The notes below the pieces were generated by a model that searched no databases, was not told the DNA's origin, and saw nothing but the letters and a program-made list of their open reading frames with translations. Of a DNA stretch of 64,000 nucleotides, positions 9,742 to 20,164 are shown one piece after another; position 1 is the stretch's first letter; the number at the start of each line of letters is the position of its first letter. The stretch is from NCBI RefSeq assembly GCF_003318235.1, contig NZ_QOCG01000011.1:124001-188000 (forward strand), given 5' to 3'. A program made the translations under genes and the position numbers. The DNA is from Loktanella sp. D2R18. Lineage in GTDB: Bacteria > Pseudomonadota > Alphaproteobacteria > Rhodobacterales > Rhodobacteraceae.

Positions 9742-11079
9742 TTATGGGCACAGAATGGTATCGTTGAGCAAAGTGAACAGCATCATGGTCAGTATCAATG
9801 TCAGGCCGATCGACATAAACACTTGAATCGCTTTTTCTGAGGGCTTGCGGCGGGCCACTGCCTCATATCCGTAAAAGACCAGATGCCCCCCATCCAAGAC
9901 GGGAATCGGTAGCAGATTCATAATTCCAACAGCCGCCGACAACATCCCGATTAACCAAATGAAACTTTGTGTACCTTGGCGCGCCATCGACGCACTGGTT
10001 TCAGCGATTCCGATAGGGCCAGACATATTGCAGGTCGATATGTTCCCCAAAATCATGTGTTTGACCGCAGAAAACGTCGTTGTAGCCGAGTTCCAAACAC
10101 CGTTAACGCCAAAAGTTAGCGCATCTGTGACAGAGATACTTTCTACCATTGCGTCAAAGAAAAAATCACTGCTCACACCGATCAAATAGCGGGTCTGAAA
10201 TCCACCTTCGGGCAAGGGGGTATCGGTTTGGCGCGCGGTTAGGGTCACTGTCCGCGTCTCACCCTCATTCCAAAGGTCTAGCACAACAGGTGCGCCTGCT
10301 GCAGCGAATACCTTTTCTTGCACCTGTAAAAACGAATAGACAGGCGCGCCATCAATTGTGGTGATCACGTCCCCTTTGACCAGCCCCGCCTCATCGGCTG
10401 CGGATCGCGGCGTCACGCTGCCAATTAGCGAAGGCATCACAAATGGACCGGTCACGATCATCTCGGCCCCGTCACGCAGGATGGTATAGTCAAGCTGCGG
10501 CGCACTCTGCACGAGATCTAGAATGTTTTCAGTGCGATCTGGATCGTTGAACAGAACACCGTCCACGGCGATCAAGACATCGCCCTGTTCAAGCTGGTTC
10601 ACAATCCCATCTGGCAATGGTTTTGCACTGTCATAGGTCAGCGGATCGACCGCCTGCCCTTGCACCATCACCGCCCCCGCAAAGACCAAAATCGCGAGGA
10701 TGAAGTTAAACACCGGACCTGCCGCAACCGTCGCTGTACGCGCCCATAGAGGCGCACCTTCCATCGTGTGGCGTGGATCAACATCGGGTGCGACCTCTTC
10801 TGATCCGACGCTCGCAGCATTCGCATCGCCTAGGAATTTGACGTAACCGCCCAATGGCACGGCCGCGACCTGCCAGCGTGTGCCGCGTTTATCAACCCAG
10901 CCAAACAGGCGCGGCCCAAAACCAAGCGAAAACACTTCGGCGTGGATACCACACCAACGCCCGACGATGTAATGCCCGTATTCATGCACTGCGACGATAA
11001 CGGATAACGCCACAACAAAAGCCGCAATAGCAAAGGCAAGATTGCCGAACATCAGCACAAGTTGGTTGATTAAATCCAA
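9742..11079 (-). CDS. rseP: RIP site-2 protease RseP
   Basis: RseP (445 residues) is an intramembrane zinc metalloprotease that cleaves transmembrane anti-sigma factors and remnant signal peptides. The zinc motif HEYGHY is at residues 32-37 in the first membrane segment. PDZ-like sequence is in the periplasmic middle (GLVKGDVITTIDGAPV), and the second metal-ligand motif MNLLPIPVLDGG lies near the C-terminus. It sits between dxr and bamA as in many proteobacteria. No anti-sigma partner is in the window. Confidence 0.95.
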   Translation of the reverse strand: MDLINQLVLMFGNLAFAIAAFVVALSVIVAVHEYGHYIVGRWCGIHAEVFSLGFGPRLFGWVDKRGTRWQVAAVPLGGYVKFLGDANAASVGSEEVAPDVDPRHTMEGAPLWARTATVAAGPVFNFILAILVFAGAVMVQGQAVDPLTYDSAKPLPDGIVNQLEQGDVLIAVDGVLFNDPDRTENILDLVQSAPQLDYTILRDGAEMIVTGPFVMPSLIGSVTPRSAADEAGLVKGDVITTIDGAPVYSFLQVQEKVFAAAGAPVVLDLWNEGETRTVTLTARQTDTPLPEGGFQTRYLIGVSSDFFFDAMVESISVTDALTFGVNGVWNSATTTFSAVKHMILGNISTCNMSGPIGIAETSASMARQGTQSFIWLIGMLSAAVGIMNLLPIPVLDGGHLVFYGYEAVARRKPSEKAIQVFMSIGLTLILTMMLFTLLNDTILCP

Positions 11080-11083
11080 GGGT

Positions 11084-12253
11084 CTATCCTAGCTTTGCAA
11101 TGGCTTCGCCCGCGTGGATACGGGCCAATCTGTCTGTCTCTAAAACATTATCAAGCGTAATGGCACCCGCCGTCACGGATTGGTCGGATGACATTTTGGT
11201 TAACGTCATGTCAACGACCTTTGCCATATCCAAAAAGCCGATCTGACCGGCGATAAACCCATCCAATGCGCGTTCTTTGGCCGCGTTGAACACCGCGCCC
11301 GTCAGCCCACCCGTTTCCATCACTTGATGCGCGATCTCTAATGCCGGGTAGCGTTGCATATCTGGCGCCGCGAACGAAAGCTGGCCAATTTGGGCGAGAT
11401 CAAGCCGCTCCACGGGCAGTTTGCGCCGTTCTGGCCAGTGTAGCGCATAGCCGATGGCGTGCCGCATATCCGGCGGGCCGACATGGGCCATCAACGCCCC
11501 ATCATTAAACCCAACAAGCGCATGCACCATGCTTTCACGATGTACCAGAACTTCAATCATCTCATGCGGAACGCCAAAGAACTCTTTAGTTTCAATAAGC
11601 TCCATCGCCTTGTTGAACATCGACGCGCTATCAATTGTGATCCGCTGCCCCATATCCCAATTGGGATGGCTTGACGCCTCTGCCAATGTTGCGCCTGCGA
11701 GTTTTTCAAACGGCCAGTCGCGAAACGCACCGCCGCTGGCGGTAATGATAATTCGCTCAACCGACGCCATATGTTCGCCAACCAGCGCCTGAAAAATGGC
11801 GGAATGTTCACTATCAACGGGCAAAACGGTTGCCCCATGCGCCTTTGCACGGTCCAGCAATAGCGGCCCGGCAGTCACCAGCGATTCCTTATTGGCAAGC
11901 GCCAGCGTCGTGCCATGCGCCAATGCGGTCAGCCCAGGCACCAAACCGGCGGCCCCCACGATTGCGGACAACGCCCAATCAACCGGGCGCGCGGCGGCCT
12001 CTGCTATTGCAGCATCGCCAGCGGCGACCTCTATGTCAGTGCCTGCCAGCAGCTTATTAAGCTCATCATAGCAATCTTCATAACAAGTCACCGCCACATC
12101 AGCATTCAGCGCAACGGCATCGGCGGCCAGTTGCGCGACGTTGCGCCCGCCTGTCAGCGCCACAACATCATAAGAATCCATGTCGCGCTTGATCAGATCA
12201 ACCGTGCTTTGGCCGATTGATCCAGTTGCGCCAAACAGCGTGATTTGCCTCAA
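11084..12253 (-). CDS. dxr: 1-deoxy-D-xylulose 5-phosphate reductoisomerase
   Basis: Dxr (389 residues) converts DXP to MEP with NADPH, the committed step of the non-mevalonate isoprenoid pathway. The N-terminal nucleotide-binding motif GATGSIGQST (about residues 7-16), ANKESLV, and the substrate/metal motif PVDSEHSAIFQ are all present. The start overlaps the cdsA stop by four bases. Its location beside uppS and cdsA links isoprenoid supply to envelope lipid carriers. Confidence 0.97.
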   Translation of the reverse strand: MRQITLFGATGSIGQSTVDLIKRDMDSYDVVALTGGRNVAQLAADAVALNADVAVTCYEDCYDELNKLLAGTDIEVAAGDAAIAEAAARPVDWALSAIVGAAGLVPGLTALAHGTTLALANKESLVTAGPLLLDRAKAHGATVLPVDSEHSAIFQALVGEHMASVERIIITASGGAFRDWPFEKLAGATLAEASSHPNWDMGQRITIDSASMFNKAMELIETKEFFGVPHEMIEVLVHRESMVHALVGFNDGALMAHVGPPDMRHAIGYALHWPERRKLPVERLDLAQIGQLSFAAPDMQRYPALEIAHQVMETGGLTGAVFNAAKERALDGFIAGQIGFLDMAKVVDMTLTKMSSDQSVTAGAITLDNVLETDRLARIHAGEAIAKLG

Positions 12254-13035
12254 AAGGCCGCTCCCGGAACGTTAAAGACGGATGCTATCAGTAGCAAAAA
12301 CAGAGCCGCGCCAAGCACCGCATCGAAGCGATCAAACAACCCGCCATGACCGGGTATCAGGGTAGAACTATCCTTCACCCCCATGCGCCGCTTCAGCGCG
12401 CTTTCTCCAATATCGCCCATCTGCCCAGCAAAGCTGATCACCATAGAAATCAAAATAATCCATAGCCCAGCATTCGTGAAAAGAGTGAAAGTATATCCGA
12501 CAAACCCGGCCCCCACCCAGCCCGCGATGGTGCCGCTCCAGGTCTTCTTTGGGCTAATTTTTGGCCAAAATTTTGGTCCGCCCAACATGCGGCCCGCGAA
12601 ATATCCAAAAACATCTGTTACGATGACGACAGACATCATCCAAAGAAGCCAGACAAACCCATAGTCCATCCGAAAGTGAACGAGCCCCCAACCAGCGATT
12701 TGAATAGCGAGCGCAAAAACAAAAAACGTCACTTGTTCTTTTTTAATCAGGGTTGCGCCTATCACCGGCACCACGAAGAACAATAAAAGCCCTGCGGCAC
12801 TGCCATCTGCGATTTGTCCTGACAGAACGGACGCGACAAGTGCAGCAAGCAGCATGCCCTTAGTGGGTTCATCCGTGCGGATCATCATCCACAATTCCCA
12901 AACCATCACAGCGGTCACAAAAACCACCAGCATTTGGAACCAAACGCCCCCCATGATCACGCCAGCCGCACCAATAATTGTCATCGCAATGGCCGATAGC
13001 ACACGCGGTTTCAGGTCATCCCAATTGCTGGCCAT
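12250..13035 (-). CDS. cdsA: Phosphatidate cytidylyltransferase
   Basis: CdsA (261 residues) makes CDP-diacylglycerol from phosphatidic acid and CTP in the inner membrane, the branch point for phospholipid synthesis. Multiple hydrophobic segments are present. The family signature spans SPKKTWSGTIAG and the C-terminal S-x8-K-x2-x-KD-x-S-x4-P-GHGG-x2-D-R-x-D pattern (VKDSSTLIPGHGGLFDRFD). It starts directly after the uppS stop (TAAATG). Confidence 0.95.
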   Translation of the reverse strand: MASNWDDLKPRVLSAIAMTIIGAAGVIMGGVWFQMLVVFVTAVMVWELWMMIRTDEPTKGMLLAALVASVLSGQIADGSAAGLLLFFVVPVIGATLIKKEQVTFFVFALAIQIAGWGLVHFRMDYGFVWLLWMMSVVIVTDVFGYFAGRMLGGPKFWPKISPKKTWSGTIAGWVGAGFVGYTFTLFTNAGLWIILISMVISFAGQMGDIGESALKRRMGVKDSSTLIPGHGGLFDRFDAVLGAALFLLLIASVFNVPGAAF

Positions 13036-13764
13036 TTAAGCGTTCACCCCACCAAAACGCCGTTCGCGGCTACCGTAATTGGCCAGCACATTGGCAAACT
13101 CTTTGGCCGTAAAATCTGGCCACAAAGTATCGATAAATTCATATTCCGCATAGGCCGACTGCCAAAGCAGAAAATTCGAAATGCGGGCTTCGCCGCTGGT
13201 GCGGATGACCAGATCGGGGTCGGGCAGAACGTGGGTATCCAAAAAGCCAGACAAGGTTTCGGCGTCGACGTCTTTATAGGACAGCCGCCCTTGTTCCACT
13301 TCAAGCGCCAATCGCTGTGCTGCGCGCGTCACTTCATCGCGGCCACCGTAGTTAATCGCCACTGTAAGGTGGACCAAATCATTATCCGCTGTCAGCAATT
13401 CCAATTCATCCATCAGGCTGACAAGTTTATCATCAAGCCTGATCCGGTCGCCAATAAACCGCACGCGCACACCGTTCTTTAGCAGCGCCTTCGCCTCGTT
13501 TTCAATATACTTACGGAACAAGGTCATGAGGCCAGAAACTTCGCTCTGGGTGCGTTTCCAGTTTTCCGTAGAAAAGGCAAAGATCGTCAGATATTTCACA
13601 CCCTGATCGGGGCAAGCTGCCACGATTTCACGCACACGGCGTGCACCCGCATGATGCCCAAATAAGCGTGGCCGTCCGCGCTGTTGCGCCCAACGCCCGT
13701 TGCCATCCATGATAATCGCCACATGGTTGGGCCCTGTCTTGGAGTCGTTTTGATCCTCGGGCAT
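13036..13764 (-). CDS. uppS: Di-trans,poly-cis isoprenyl diphosphate synthase
   Basis: UppS (242 residues) condenses isopentenyl units on farnesyl diphosphate to form undecaprenyl diphosphate, the lipid carrier for peptidoglycan and polysaccharide. The catalytic motif IMDGNGRWA carries Asp20. HHAGA, INYGGRDE and the C-terminal LPDPDLVIRTSGEARISNF are typical. The ATG at 13764 is preceded by a strong AGGAGG-type site; the longer frame would overlap frr. Confidence 0.97.
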   Translation of the reverse strand: MPEDQNDSKTGPNHVAIIMDGNGRWAQQRGRPRLFGHHAGARRVREIVAACPDQGVKYLTIFAFSTENWKRTQSEVSGLMTLFRKYIENEAKALLKNGVRVRFIGDRIRLDDKLVSLMDELELLTADNDLVHLTVAINYGGRDEVTRAAQRLALEVEQGRLSYKDVDAETLSGFLDTHVLPDPDLVIRTSGEARISNFLLWQSAYAEYEFIDTLWPDFTAKEFANVLANYGSRERRFGGVNA

Positions 13765-13786
13765 CACAGGCCTCCTGACGTGGCGA

Positions 13787-14350
13787 TTAGACCTGCATGA
13801 TCTCTTCTTGCTTGCTTTCAAGCGTTTCATCGACCTTTTTGATATGCGCGTCGGTCATATCTTGCACTTCAGCCTCCCAGAATTTCTGGTCATCCTCTGA
13901 CAAGCCATCGTTCTTGGCCTTTTTGATCTGGTCCATCCCATCACGGCGCAGGTTACGGATCGAAACCCGTGCGTTTTCGGCATAATTACCCGCAACTTTT
14001 GTTAGCTCGCGGCGGCGTTCTTCGTTCAACTCGGGGATCGGCAGCATGATGATCGTGCCGTTCAATTGTGGGTTAATTCCAAGGCCGCTTTCACGGATCG
14101 CCTTTTCAACTTTGCCCACTAGACCCTTATCCCAAACGTTGATCGTCACCATCCGTGGTTCAGGTACGTTCACCGTGCCCACTTGGTTAATTGGCGTCAT
14201 TGACCCGTATGCATCAACCATTACCGGCTCTAGCATCGATCCAGACGCACGGCCTGTCCGCAATGATGCAAATTCTGTGCGCAGGTTAGCAATCGCGCCA
14301 TCCATACGGCGGCCCAGATCATCGGTATCAAGTTCAAAATCGTCTGACAT
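13787..14350 (-). CDS. frr: Ribosome recycling factor
   Basis: RRF (187 residues) splits post-termination ribosomes together with EF-G. The standard length and motifs are present, including SLRTGRAS near the N-terminus, PMTPINQ-like [11 protein letters not shown], and the conserved [13 protein letters not shown] segment. It lies between pyrH and uppS as in most bacteria. Confidence 0.97.
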   Translation of the reverse strand: MSDDFELDTDDLGRRMDGAIANLRTEFASLRTGRASGSMLEPVMVDAYGSMTPINQVGTVNVPEPRMVTINVWDKGLVGKVEKAIRESGLGINPQLNGTIIMLPIPELNEERRRELTKVAGNYAENARVSIRNLRRDGMDQIKKAKNDGLSEDDQKFWEAEVQDMTDAHIKKVDETLESKQEEIMQV

Positions 14351-14409
14351 TTTTACTGCTCTTTCTTGGCGGGCGTTGCCCGGCTTTTATCCGTTCTATG
14401 CGAAACACC

Positions 14410-14459
14410 TGTGATTGTATAGCTTAGCAAATGTGCAGCATTTGTGCAGAACAATCACA
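14410..14459 (-). repeat. Nested inverted repeat between pyrH and frr
   Basis: A perfect 9-bp outer arm pair, TGTGATTGT (14410-14418) and ACAATCACA (14451-14459), encloses an inner 6-bp pair CAAATG/CATTTG with a 5-base loop. It begins nine bases after the pyrH stop on the minus strand. No T-run follows, so it is not an obvious intrinsic terminator. An RNA-processing or stability element is possible. Confidence 0.5.
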
Positions 14460-14467
14460 AGCACTTA

Positions 14468-15193
14468 CTACTCATGCACAATTGTATGGGTGCCTTCACC
14501 GGCCAAAATGCCTTGGAAACCGCCCGGTTCATCAAGTGAAAACACGATGATCGGCAGGTTATTGTCCCGCGCAAGCGCAATGGCGCTGGCGTCCATCACC
14601 CCAAGATGCTTTTGCAGCACTTCGTCGTATGTCACCTCTGAGTAGCGCACGGCATCCTCATGTTTCGCCGGGTCTTTATTGTAGACACCGTCGACCTTGG
14701 TGCCTTTGAAAATCGCTTCGCAATTCATCTCATTTGCGCGCAGAGTCGCGGCGGTATCCGTTGTAAAATAAGGGTTTCCGGTGCCTGCCGCAAAGATGCA
14801 AACCCGCTTCTTTTCAAGGTGACGTACGGCGCGGCGGCGGATGTAGGGTTCTGCGACTTCGTTCATGGTGATGGCGGAAATGACGCGTGTGTGGATGCCC
14901 AGCTCCTCAAGCGCGGATTGCATCGCCAGCGCATTCATCACGGTCGCAAGCATCCCCATATAGTCGGCCGTTGTGCGCTCCATCCCTTGGGCAGAGCCTT
15001 GCAGCCCGCGGAAAATATTGCCGCCTCCGATGACCATACAAATCTCGACACCCATATCGTGCACAGATTTCACTTCTTTGGCGACCCGCTGCACCGTCGG
15101 CGGGTGCAGACCAAAGCTCGTGTCGCCCATCAGCGCCTCTCCCGAGATCTTTAACATGACCCGCTTATAAGTCGTGTTCTCAGTATCGCCCAT
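14468..15193 (-). CDS. pyrH: UMP kinase
   Basis: PyrH (241 residues) phosphorylates UMP to UDP and belongs to the amino-acid-kinase fold. The start [23 protein letters not shown] gives the family N-terminus. The glycine-rich IGGGNIFRG and the [10 protein letters not shown] segment are diagnostic. The frame continues upstream without a stop, but the ATG at 15193 matches homologues. It heads the 12-gene minus-strand envelope operon and is divergent from miaA. Confidence 0.97.
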   Translation of the reverse strand: MGDTENTTYKRVMLKISGEALMGDTSFGLHPPTVQRVAKEVKSVHDMGVEICMVIGGGNIFRGLQGSAQGMERTTADYMGMLATVMNALAMQSALEELGIHTRVISAITMNEVAEPYIRRRAVRHLEKKRVCIFAAGTGNPYFTTDTAATLRANEMNCEAIFKGTKVDGVYNKDPAKHEDAVRYSEVTYDEVLQKHLGVMDASAIALARDNNLPIIVFSLDEPGGFQGILAGEGTHTIVHE

Positions 15194-15298
15194 GATAGCC
15201 CCCAAGCTGTCTATTGTTATGAGGCGCAAAATGTCGCAAAACGGCGCTGAATTCAATGGCACCTTGCCGACAAAACGCAAAGCTGCGCAAATAGAGCA

Positions 15299-16189
15299 AT
15301 GATTACGATCCCCCCTCATAAACCGGTGCTGATCGCGGGGCCGACGGCCTCTGGTAAATCCGCGCTCGCGCTGCATATCGCGCGTACCCAAGGCGGGGTG
15401 ATCGTGAATGCAGATGCTTTGCAAGTCTTTGACGGCTGGCGCATTATCACCGCGCGCCCTGACGATGCTGATCTGGGGCTAGCGGATCATGCGCTTTATG
15501 GGCACATCCCCTATGACGCCGATTATTCGGTTGGGCACTGGCTACGAGATGTGACCCCATATCTACAAGGCGATGCGCGGCCAATCATCATCGGCGGCAC
15601 TGGTTTGAATTTCGCGGCATTGACGCAGGGGTTGGCAGAAATTCCCGCCACACCCGACACATTAAGGTCGCAGGGCAATGAATTATCATTAAATGATTTA
15701 TTACGTGAACTTGATTCAAAAACATCCGCCCGTATCGACATACAAAACCGGATGCGCGTACAGCGCGCTTGGGAGGTCCTTAAAGCCACGGGGCGCCCAC
15801 TGGCCGATTGGCAAGACGAAACACCGCCGCCACTGCTTCCGGAAAGTCAGGCCGTGTGCCTAAACCTGAATGCAGACCCTGCCTGGTTGAATGATCGGAT
15901 TTCGCGCCGCTTTGACCAAATGATTGCGCAAGGCGTCCTGGATGAGGCCCGCGCGATGCTTCCGACGTGGGACCCCACGCATGCGTCTTCAAAGGCTATC
16001 GGCGCGCCTGAATTAATTGCCCATCTAAATGGCACGTTAAACACTGAACAAACCCGCGACGCGGTGATTATTGGTTCCAGACAATACGCAAAACGCCAAC
16101 GCACATGGTTTCGTTCGCGGCACAGAAACTGGCATCAACTCAAGGTTGATCAACTCGACATATCCGCAACACTTGATCTGCCTAAGTGA
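15299..16189 (+). CDS. miaA: tRNA dimethylallyltransferase
   Basis: MiaA (296 residues) transfers a dimethylallyl group to A37 of tRNAs that read UNN codons. The P-loop GPTASGKS is at residues 14-21, followed by the NADALQV/DG substrate segment and the IIGGTGLNF motif. The C-terminal [13 protein letters not shown] tRNA-binding stretch is typical. It is a single gene, divergent from pyrH. Confidence 0.96.
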   Translation: MITIPPHKPVLIAGPTASGKSALALHIARTQGGVIVNADALQVFDGWRIITARPDDADLGLADHALYGHIPYDADYSVGHWLRDVTPYLQGDARPIIIGGTGLNFAALTQGLAEIPATPDTLRSQGNELSLNDLLRELDSKTSARIDIQNRMRVQRAWEVLKATGRPLADWQDETPPPLLPESQAVCLNLNADPAWLNDRISRRFDQMIAQGVLDEARAMLPTWDPTHASSKAIGAPELIAHLNGTLNTEQTRDAVIIGSRQYAKRQRTWFRSRHRNWHQLKVDQLDISATLDLPK

Positions 16190-16255
16190 CTGACACATTG
16201 ATTTGAAACACTTTTCGGTCAAACTGAGAAAAACAGTCAGCATTGGGACGATGTA

Positions 16256-17068
16256 ATGACGCTCATGACCGAAATAAAAGCAGCGGTAACGCTAGCACCG
16301 ATCAAACACGCCGGCCCTCAAAGCCGCTGGCGCACCGAAGCCATGCGCAGCCACGCCACACCACGCCTGATCCATATCACCAAAGGTCAAGGGCGGATCA
16401 CCGTCGCAGGTCTGACAAATGGCTACGGCCCCAATAATCTGATCTATATCCCCCCCCACACAATGTACGGGATGGAGGTCGGCCCGACCGTTTTCGCACA
16501 AATCATGGCCCTGCCCGATACGTCCGGCATGCCTGCCGCGCCGTTTCATCTGCGGCTCTTGGATGTTGGCCCGCAAAAGGAACTGTTGGGACTGTTCGAA
16601 GCCATCGAACAAGAACTGCAGCCCACCGGCGATGCGCGTGCCGTGTCCTGTCATCATGTCTTGCTGACGATTTTCATTGAACGACAACTGCGCGAACGCG
16701 ATAAATCCGCTATCGATCCGCGCCGCAATTCGGCTGCGGCCAAGCTTGTCGCGCGCTATACCACGTTGATCGCACAAGATTTTCAATCAGATCGCACGGT
16801 CACAGATTATGCCGACAATCTAGGGGTTACGCCTACACATCTGACACGGTGTTGCCAACAAACCTGTAGCCGTTCGGCATTGAAGCTATTGAATGAGCGC
16901 ATTCACTTTGAGGCCTGCACCCTTTTGCGTGAAACCCGGCAATCCGTGCAAGATATCGCGCAAAATCTTGGGTTCCAATCGGCGGCCTATTTCACCCGCA
17001 CTTTCAAGGATCGCACTGGCGAAACCCCAACCCATTTTCGCAATACCGGGCTTACTGCCCTAAAATAA
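16256..17068 (+). CDS. AraC-family transcriptional regulator
   Basis: This 270-residue protein has an N-terminal cupin-like sensing half (about 20-110; [13 protein letters not shown] then a PPHT turn) and a C-terminal AraC double helix-turn-helix (about 165-262). The second helix region [30 protein letters not shown] is close to consensus. Target and inducer are unknown, and no obvious client gene is adjacent. It converges with the lytic transglycosylase gene and their ends overlap by 17 bases. Confidence 0.9.
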   Translation: MTLMTEIKAAVTLAPIKHAGPQSRWRTEAMRSHATPRLIHITKGQGRITVAGLTNGYGPNNLIYIPPHTMYGMEVGPTVFAQIMALPDTSGMPAAPFHLRLLDVGPQKELLGLFEAIEQELQPTGDARAVSCHHVLLTIFIERQLRERDKSAIDPRRNSAAAKLVARYTTLIAQDFQSDRTVTDYADNLGVTPTHLTRCCQQTCSRSALKLLNERIHFEACTLLRETRQSVQDIAQNLGFQSAAYFTRTFKDRTGETPTHFRNTGLTALK

Positions 17069-17633
17069 CCTGCACGTAGTTTTGGGTTTCAGGATAGGGC
17101 GGAACATCGCCGTAGCGTTCGACCGCCCCCGGTCCCGCGTTATAGGCCGCAAGTGCCAGCCGCCAATTACCGAATGTGTTATATTGCTGGCGCAGATACC
17201 GCGCGCCACCTTGCAGGTTTTGCGTCGGGTCCGTCGGATCGACCCCCAAGACAGCCGCCGTTTGCGGCATCAGTTGTGCCAACCCCAGCGCACCTTTGGA
17301 CGACACCGCCTGCGCATTCCAACCGCTTTCTTGCTGTACAAGCCGCAAAAACAGATCAACGGGGATGTTGTTGTTTTGGGCCGCAGCCCGCGCAATGGGC
17401 AAATAGGGACCAGAATAACTGCCTTGATAAGGTGTGACAAACGCCGCCAAATCCGCGCGCGGCGGCAAAAGCCGCTCAGACCCCGCATATTGCGTTGCGG
17501 CCCGGTCGTCCAAAATCGAAATCTGGTTTTGCAAAAGCTGCGTCCGCGTCCGGGTCGACACTTGTTCTTGCGCCCAAAGCGGCGCAACGCTCGCGCATAA
17601 AATCGCCCCGATCACCCCTGTTTGAAACCGCAT
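17052..17633 (-). CDS. Lytic murein transglycosylase (SLT domain)
   Basis: This 193-residue secreted enzyme is predicted to cleave peptidoglycan glycan strands in the periplasm. A signal peptide ([22 protein letters not shown]) is followed by an SLT goose-lysozyme-like domain with catalytic Glu in [10 protein letters not shown], the [14 protein letters not shown] motif and [10 protein letters not shown]. The ATG at 17633 is preferred for signal-peptide shape and an upstream GGGATGG; another ATG lies five codons earlier. Its small size suggests a minimal Slt-type enzyme. Confidence 0.92.
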   Translation of the reverse strand: MRFQTGVIGAILCASVAPLWAQEQVSTRTRTQLLQNQISILDDRAATQYAGSERLLPPRADLAAFVTPYQGSYSGPYLPIARAAAQNNNIPVDLFLRLVQQESGWNAQAVSSKGALGLAQLMPQTAAVLGVDPTDPTQNLQGGARYLRQQYNTFGNWRLALAAYNAGPGAVERYGDVPPYPETQNYVQVILGQ

Positions 17634-17781
17634 GAAACCATCCCGCATCCGTTGCTTAGGTGCCTATGTACGGTTTCTTGCGCAGTTAGCCAACCCATCG
17701 GGCCACAACCATTCCTTAACCTTGTTCGCCCATCCCCAGTCTGTCACAAAAGCGCAAACAAGAATCGTGGGAGATACCGCA

Positions 17782-18291
17782 ATGGCCGGATCAGTGAACA
17801 AAGTCATCCTTATCGGTAATCTGGGCGCTGACCCAGAGGTCCGAAATTTTCAGAACGGCGGCAAAGTGTGCAACCTGCGCATCGCAACGTCAGAAAACTG
17901 GAAAGACAAAAACACAGGCGAGCGCCGTGAAAAAACAGAATGGCATCAAGTCGCAATCTTCCAAGAAGGTCTTGTGCGCATAGCCGAACAGTACCTGCGC
18001 AAAGGCGCCAAGGTTTATATCGAAGGCAAATTGCAGACCCGCAAATGGCAGGATCAATCCGGCGCTGACCGCTATTCAACCGAAGTTGTTCTGCAAGGGT
18101 TTGATGGCACGTTGACCATGCTTGATGGGCGCGGCGAAGGCGGTGGCCAAGGCGGCGGTGGCGGCAATTATGGCGGTGGTCAATCTGGCGGCGGCTACGG
18201 CGGCGGCAGTTCCGGTGGTTACGGCGGCAATTCAGGTGGCGGTGCCCCTGCTGGCGGCGGCAGCGATATGGACGATGAAATCCCGTTCTAA
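17782..18291 (+). CDS. ssb: Single-stranded DNA-binding protein
   Basis: SSB (169 residues) coats single-stranded DNA in replication, repair and recombination. The OB-fold occupies residues 1-110, beginning [20 protein letters not shown] Gly-rich linker (about 120-160) follows, and the acidic tip DMDDEIPF recruits partner proteins. The ATG at 17782 has a GGGAGAT site upstream; the longer open frame is not needed. Confidence 0.97.
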   Translation: MAGSVNKVILIGNLGADPEVRNFQNGGKVCNLRIATSENWKDKNTGERREKTEWHQVAIFQEGLVRIAEQYLRKGAKVYIEGKLQTRKWQDQSGADRYSTEVVLQGFDGTLTMLDGRGEGGGQGGGGGNYGGGQSGGGYGGGSSGGYGGNSGGGAPAGGGSDMDDEIPF

Positions 18292-18318
18292 AGCCTGAAC
18301 TGTCAAGGCGAACTAATC

Positions 18319-18348
18319 AAAAAGTCCCGATTAACCTCGGGACTTTTT
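18319..18348. terminator. Bidirectional terminator between ssb and aroB
   Basis: A 12-bp stem (AAAAAGTCCCGA paired with TCGGGACTTTTT) around a 6-base loop gives a T-run on both strands. It can end ssb from the left and aroB from the right. The aroB stop codon lies in the loop. Confidence 0.9.
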
Positions 18349-19455
18349 TAGTTCCAATGCATCTTCAAGCACTGACAGCACGACATCTGACGGCACATCT
18401 GACGTCATAAACGCACCGCCAATGCCGCGCGCCAACACAAAGCGCAGCTTGCCATCAAGCACTTTCTTGTCTTGCCCCATCAGCGCCAATAGCCCGGCGC
18501 CATCGGGCAAATCGCCAGCAATATCGGCCATATCGACCTTCATCCCCATGTCGCGCAGATGCGCACGCACGCGGCTGGGGTCTTCTTGGCTACACAGACC
18601 CAAACGGGCGGAAAGTTCAAACGCCAGCGCGCAGCCGATTGCCACGCCTTCGCCATGCAGCAGACGGTCAGAATAGCCGGTTGCGGCCTCAAGCGCGTGC
18701 CCAAACGTATGCCCAAGGTTCAATAGCGCCCGGTCACCGTTTTCCTTTTCGTCGCGGCGTACAACATCGGCCTTCATTTCACATGATCGGGTGACGGCGC
18801 GAATACGGGCGTCCATGTCACCAGCGGCAAGCGCCGGACCCTGCTTTTCAAGCCAGTCAAAAAACGCGGCATCACCCAGCATGCCGTATTTGACGACCTC
18901 GCCATATCCCGCCAGAAAATCGCGCGCGGTTAATGTCCCCAAAAGCGCAGTATCCGCGAGCACCAGACTTGGTTGATGAAATGCCCCAATCAGGTTTTTC
19001 CCCATTGGCGAATTGATCCCGGTCTTGCCGCCAACCGAACTGTCCACCTGTGCAAGCAAGGTCGTCGGAATCTGCACAAACCGCACGCCCCGACGCATGA
19101 TTGCAGCTGCAAACCCGGCCAAATCACCGATGACACCGCCGCCGAATGCGATCACGACATCGCCGCGTTCAACCTTTTGAGCAAGCAACCATTCGACGCT
19201 TTTTTCTAATTGCGCCCAACATTTCGTCGCCTCACCCGCAGGCAGTGCCAGCGCCTCTGACGTCAGCCCAGCGGCGGTCAGCCCCGCCTGCAACTGCGCC
19301 AAATGCAACCCGGCGACTGTTTCATCGGTGATAATACAGATATGTTTGCGCCCACCGAACGCCGCGACATAAGGCCCTGCCTGACCCAACAAGCCGGGGC
19401 CGATATGAATGTCGTATTCGCGACCGGGCAGGTCAACATGCACCGTGGCAGTCAT
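18331..19455 (-). CDS. aroB: 3-dehydroquinate synthase
   Basis: AroB (374 residues) cyclises DAHP to 3-dehydroquinate in the shikimate pathway. The NAD-binding and metal regions are clear: FGGGVIGDLAGFAAAIMRRG, PTTLLAQVDSSVGGKTGIN, and the zinc-ligand segment NLGHTFGHALEA. It starts immediately after the aroK stop, forming an aroK-aroB operon. Confidence 0.97.
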   Translation of the reverse strand: MTATVHVDLPGREYDIHIGPGLLGQAGPYVAAFGGRKHICIITDETVAGLHLAQLQAGLTAAGLTSEALALPAGEATKCWAQLEKSVEWLLAQKVERGDVVIAFGGGVIGDLAGFAAAIMRRGVRFVQIPTTLLAQVDSSVGGKTGINSPMGKNLIGAFHQPSLVLADTALLGTLTARDFLAGYGEVVKYGMLGDAAFFDWLEKQGPALAAGDMDARIRAVTRSCEMKADVVRRDEKENGDRALLNLGHTFGHALEAATGYSDRLLHGEGVAIGCALAFELSARLGLCSQEDPSRVRAHLRDMGMKVDMADIAGDLPDGAGLLALMGQDKKVLDGKLRFVLARGIGGAFMTSDVPSDVVLSVLEDALELKKSRG

Positions 19456-20013
19456 CTAGTTTCTCTCCAGGATAGTTGGGTCGGCAACAAGCACATCAAT
19501 CGCGGCTTGTGTGGTATCGTCGATGGTTGCATCCGCACCAATTGCAAGCTGCAAACCGGCTTGCGCATAGATGGGGCGGCGCGTGTAAAAAATTTCGGTC
19601 AAGGTCGCCTTTGGCTCAGCGGTGCGCAACAACGGACGGGTATCTTTGTGCCGCACCCGTTCCCAGAGTGTTTCGAGGTCAGCATCAAGCCAAAGCGCCA
19701 CGCCCATTTCGGCAATCGACGCGCGGTTGCGCGCGGCCATAAACGCCCCGCCACCTGTGGATACGATCCCAGGAGGGCCAGATAGGATGCGTCGCAGCAC
19801 TTCGGCTTCGCGTTCGCGGAAAAACGCCTCGCCATCGCGCGCAAATATCTCAGCGATTGAGAGGGCGGCAGCGGCTTCGATTGCGGCGTCGCTATCGACA
19901 AAAGGCACGTCCAATTGCTCTGCCAGATTGCGTCCGATCGCAGACTTCCCGCAGCCCATCATCCCCACCAACACTACAGTGCGGTGCAAGTGGAACCCCT
20001 GCCCCTGCGTCAT
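19456..20013 (-). CDS. aroK: Shikimate kinase
   Basis: AroK (185 residues) phosphorylates shikimate at the 3-hydroxyl. The P-loop GMMGCGKS is at residues 17-24, followed by FVDSDAAIE and the GGGAFM substrate-binding glycine triad. The ATG at 20013 has a GGGGGG stretch about eight bases upstream. An in-frame GTG at 20052 would extend it by 13 residues, which is less likely. It is co-transcribed with aroB. Confidence 0.95.
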   Translation of the reverse strand: MTQGQGFHLHRTVVLVGMMGCGKSAIGRNLAEQLDVPFVDSDAAIEAAAALSIAEIFARDGEAFFREREAEVLRRILSGPPGIVSTGGGAFMAARNRASIAEMGVALWLDADLETLWERVRHKDTRPLLRTAEPKATLTEIFYTRRPIYAQAGLQLAIGADATIDDTTQAAIDVLVADPTILERN

Positions 20014-20164
20014 CACTTTTGCCCCCCGGCCTTTGGCATTTTGCCGCCTCACGTAAATTTAATGAATGAATGCCGTGATATTGCGCAAAAGGCCAGTTAT
20101 AATGACTTCAAATGTTGGCATTAAGACCACATATTGAGGTAAATCAGTAGGAACGGGGCAGATA

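Noticed and set aside
17700..17781. LexA/SOS box upstream of ssb
   Set aside because: Only a single GTTC half-site is present; the GTTC-N7-GTTC pattern of alphaproteobacterial LexA is not seen.
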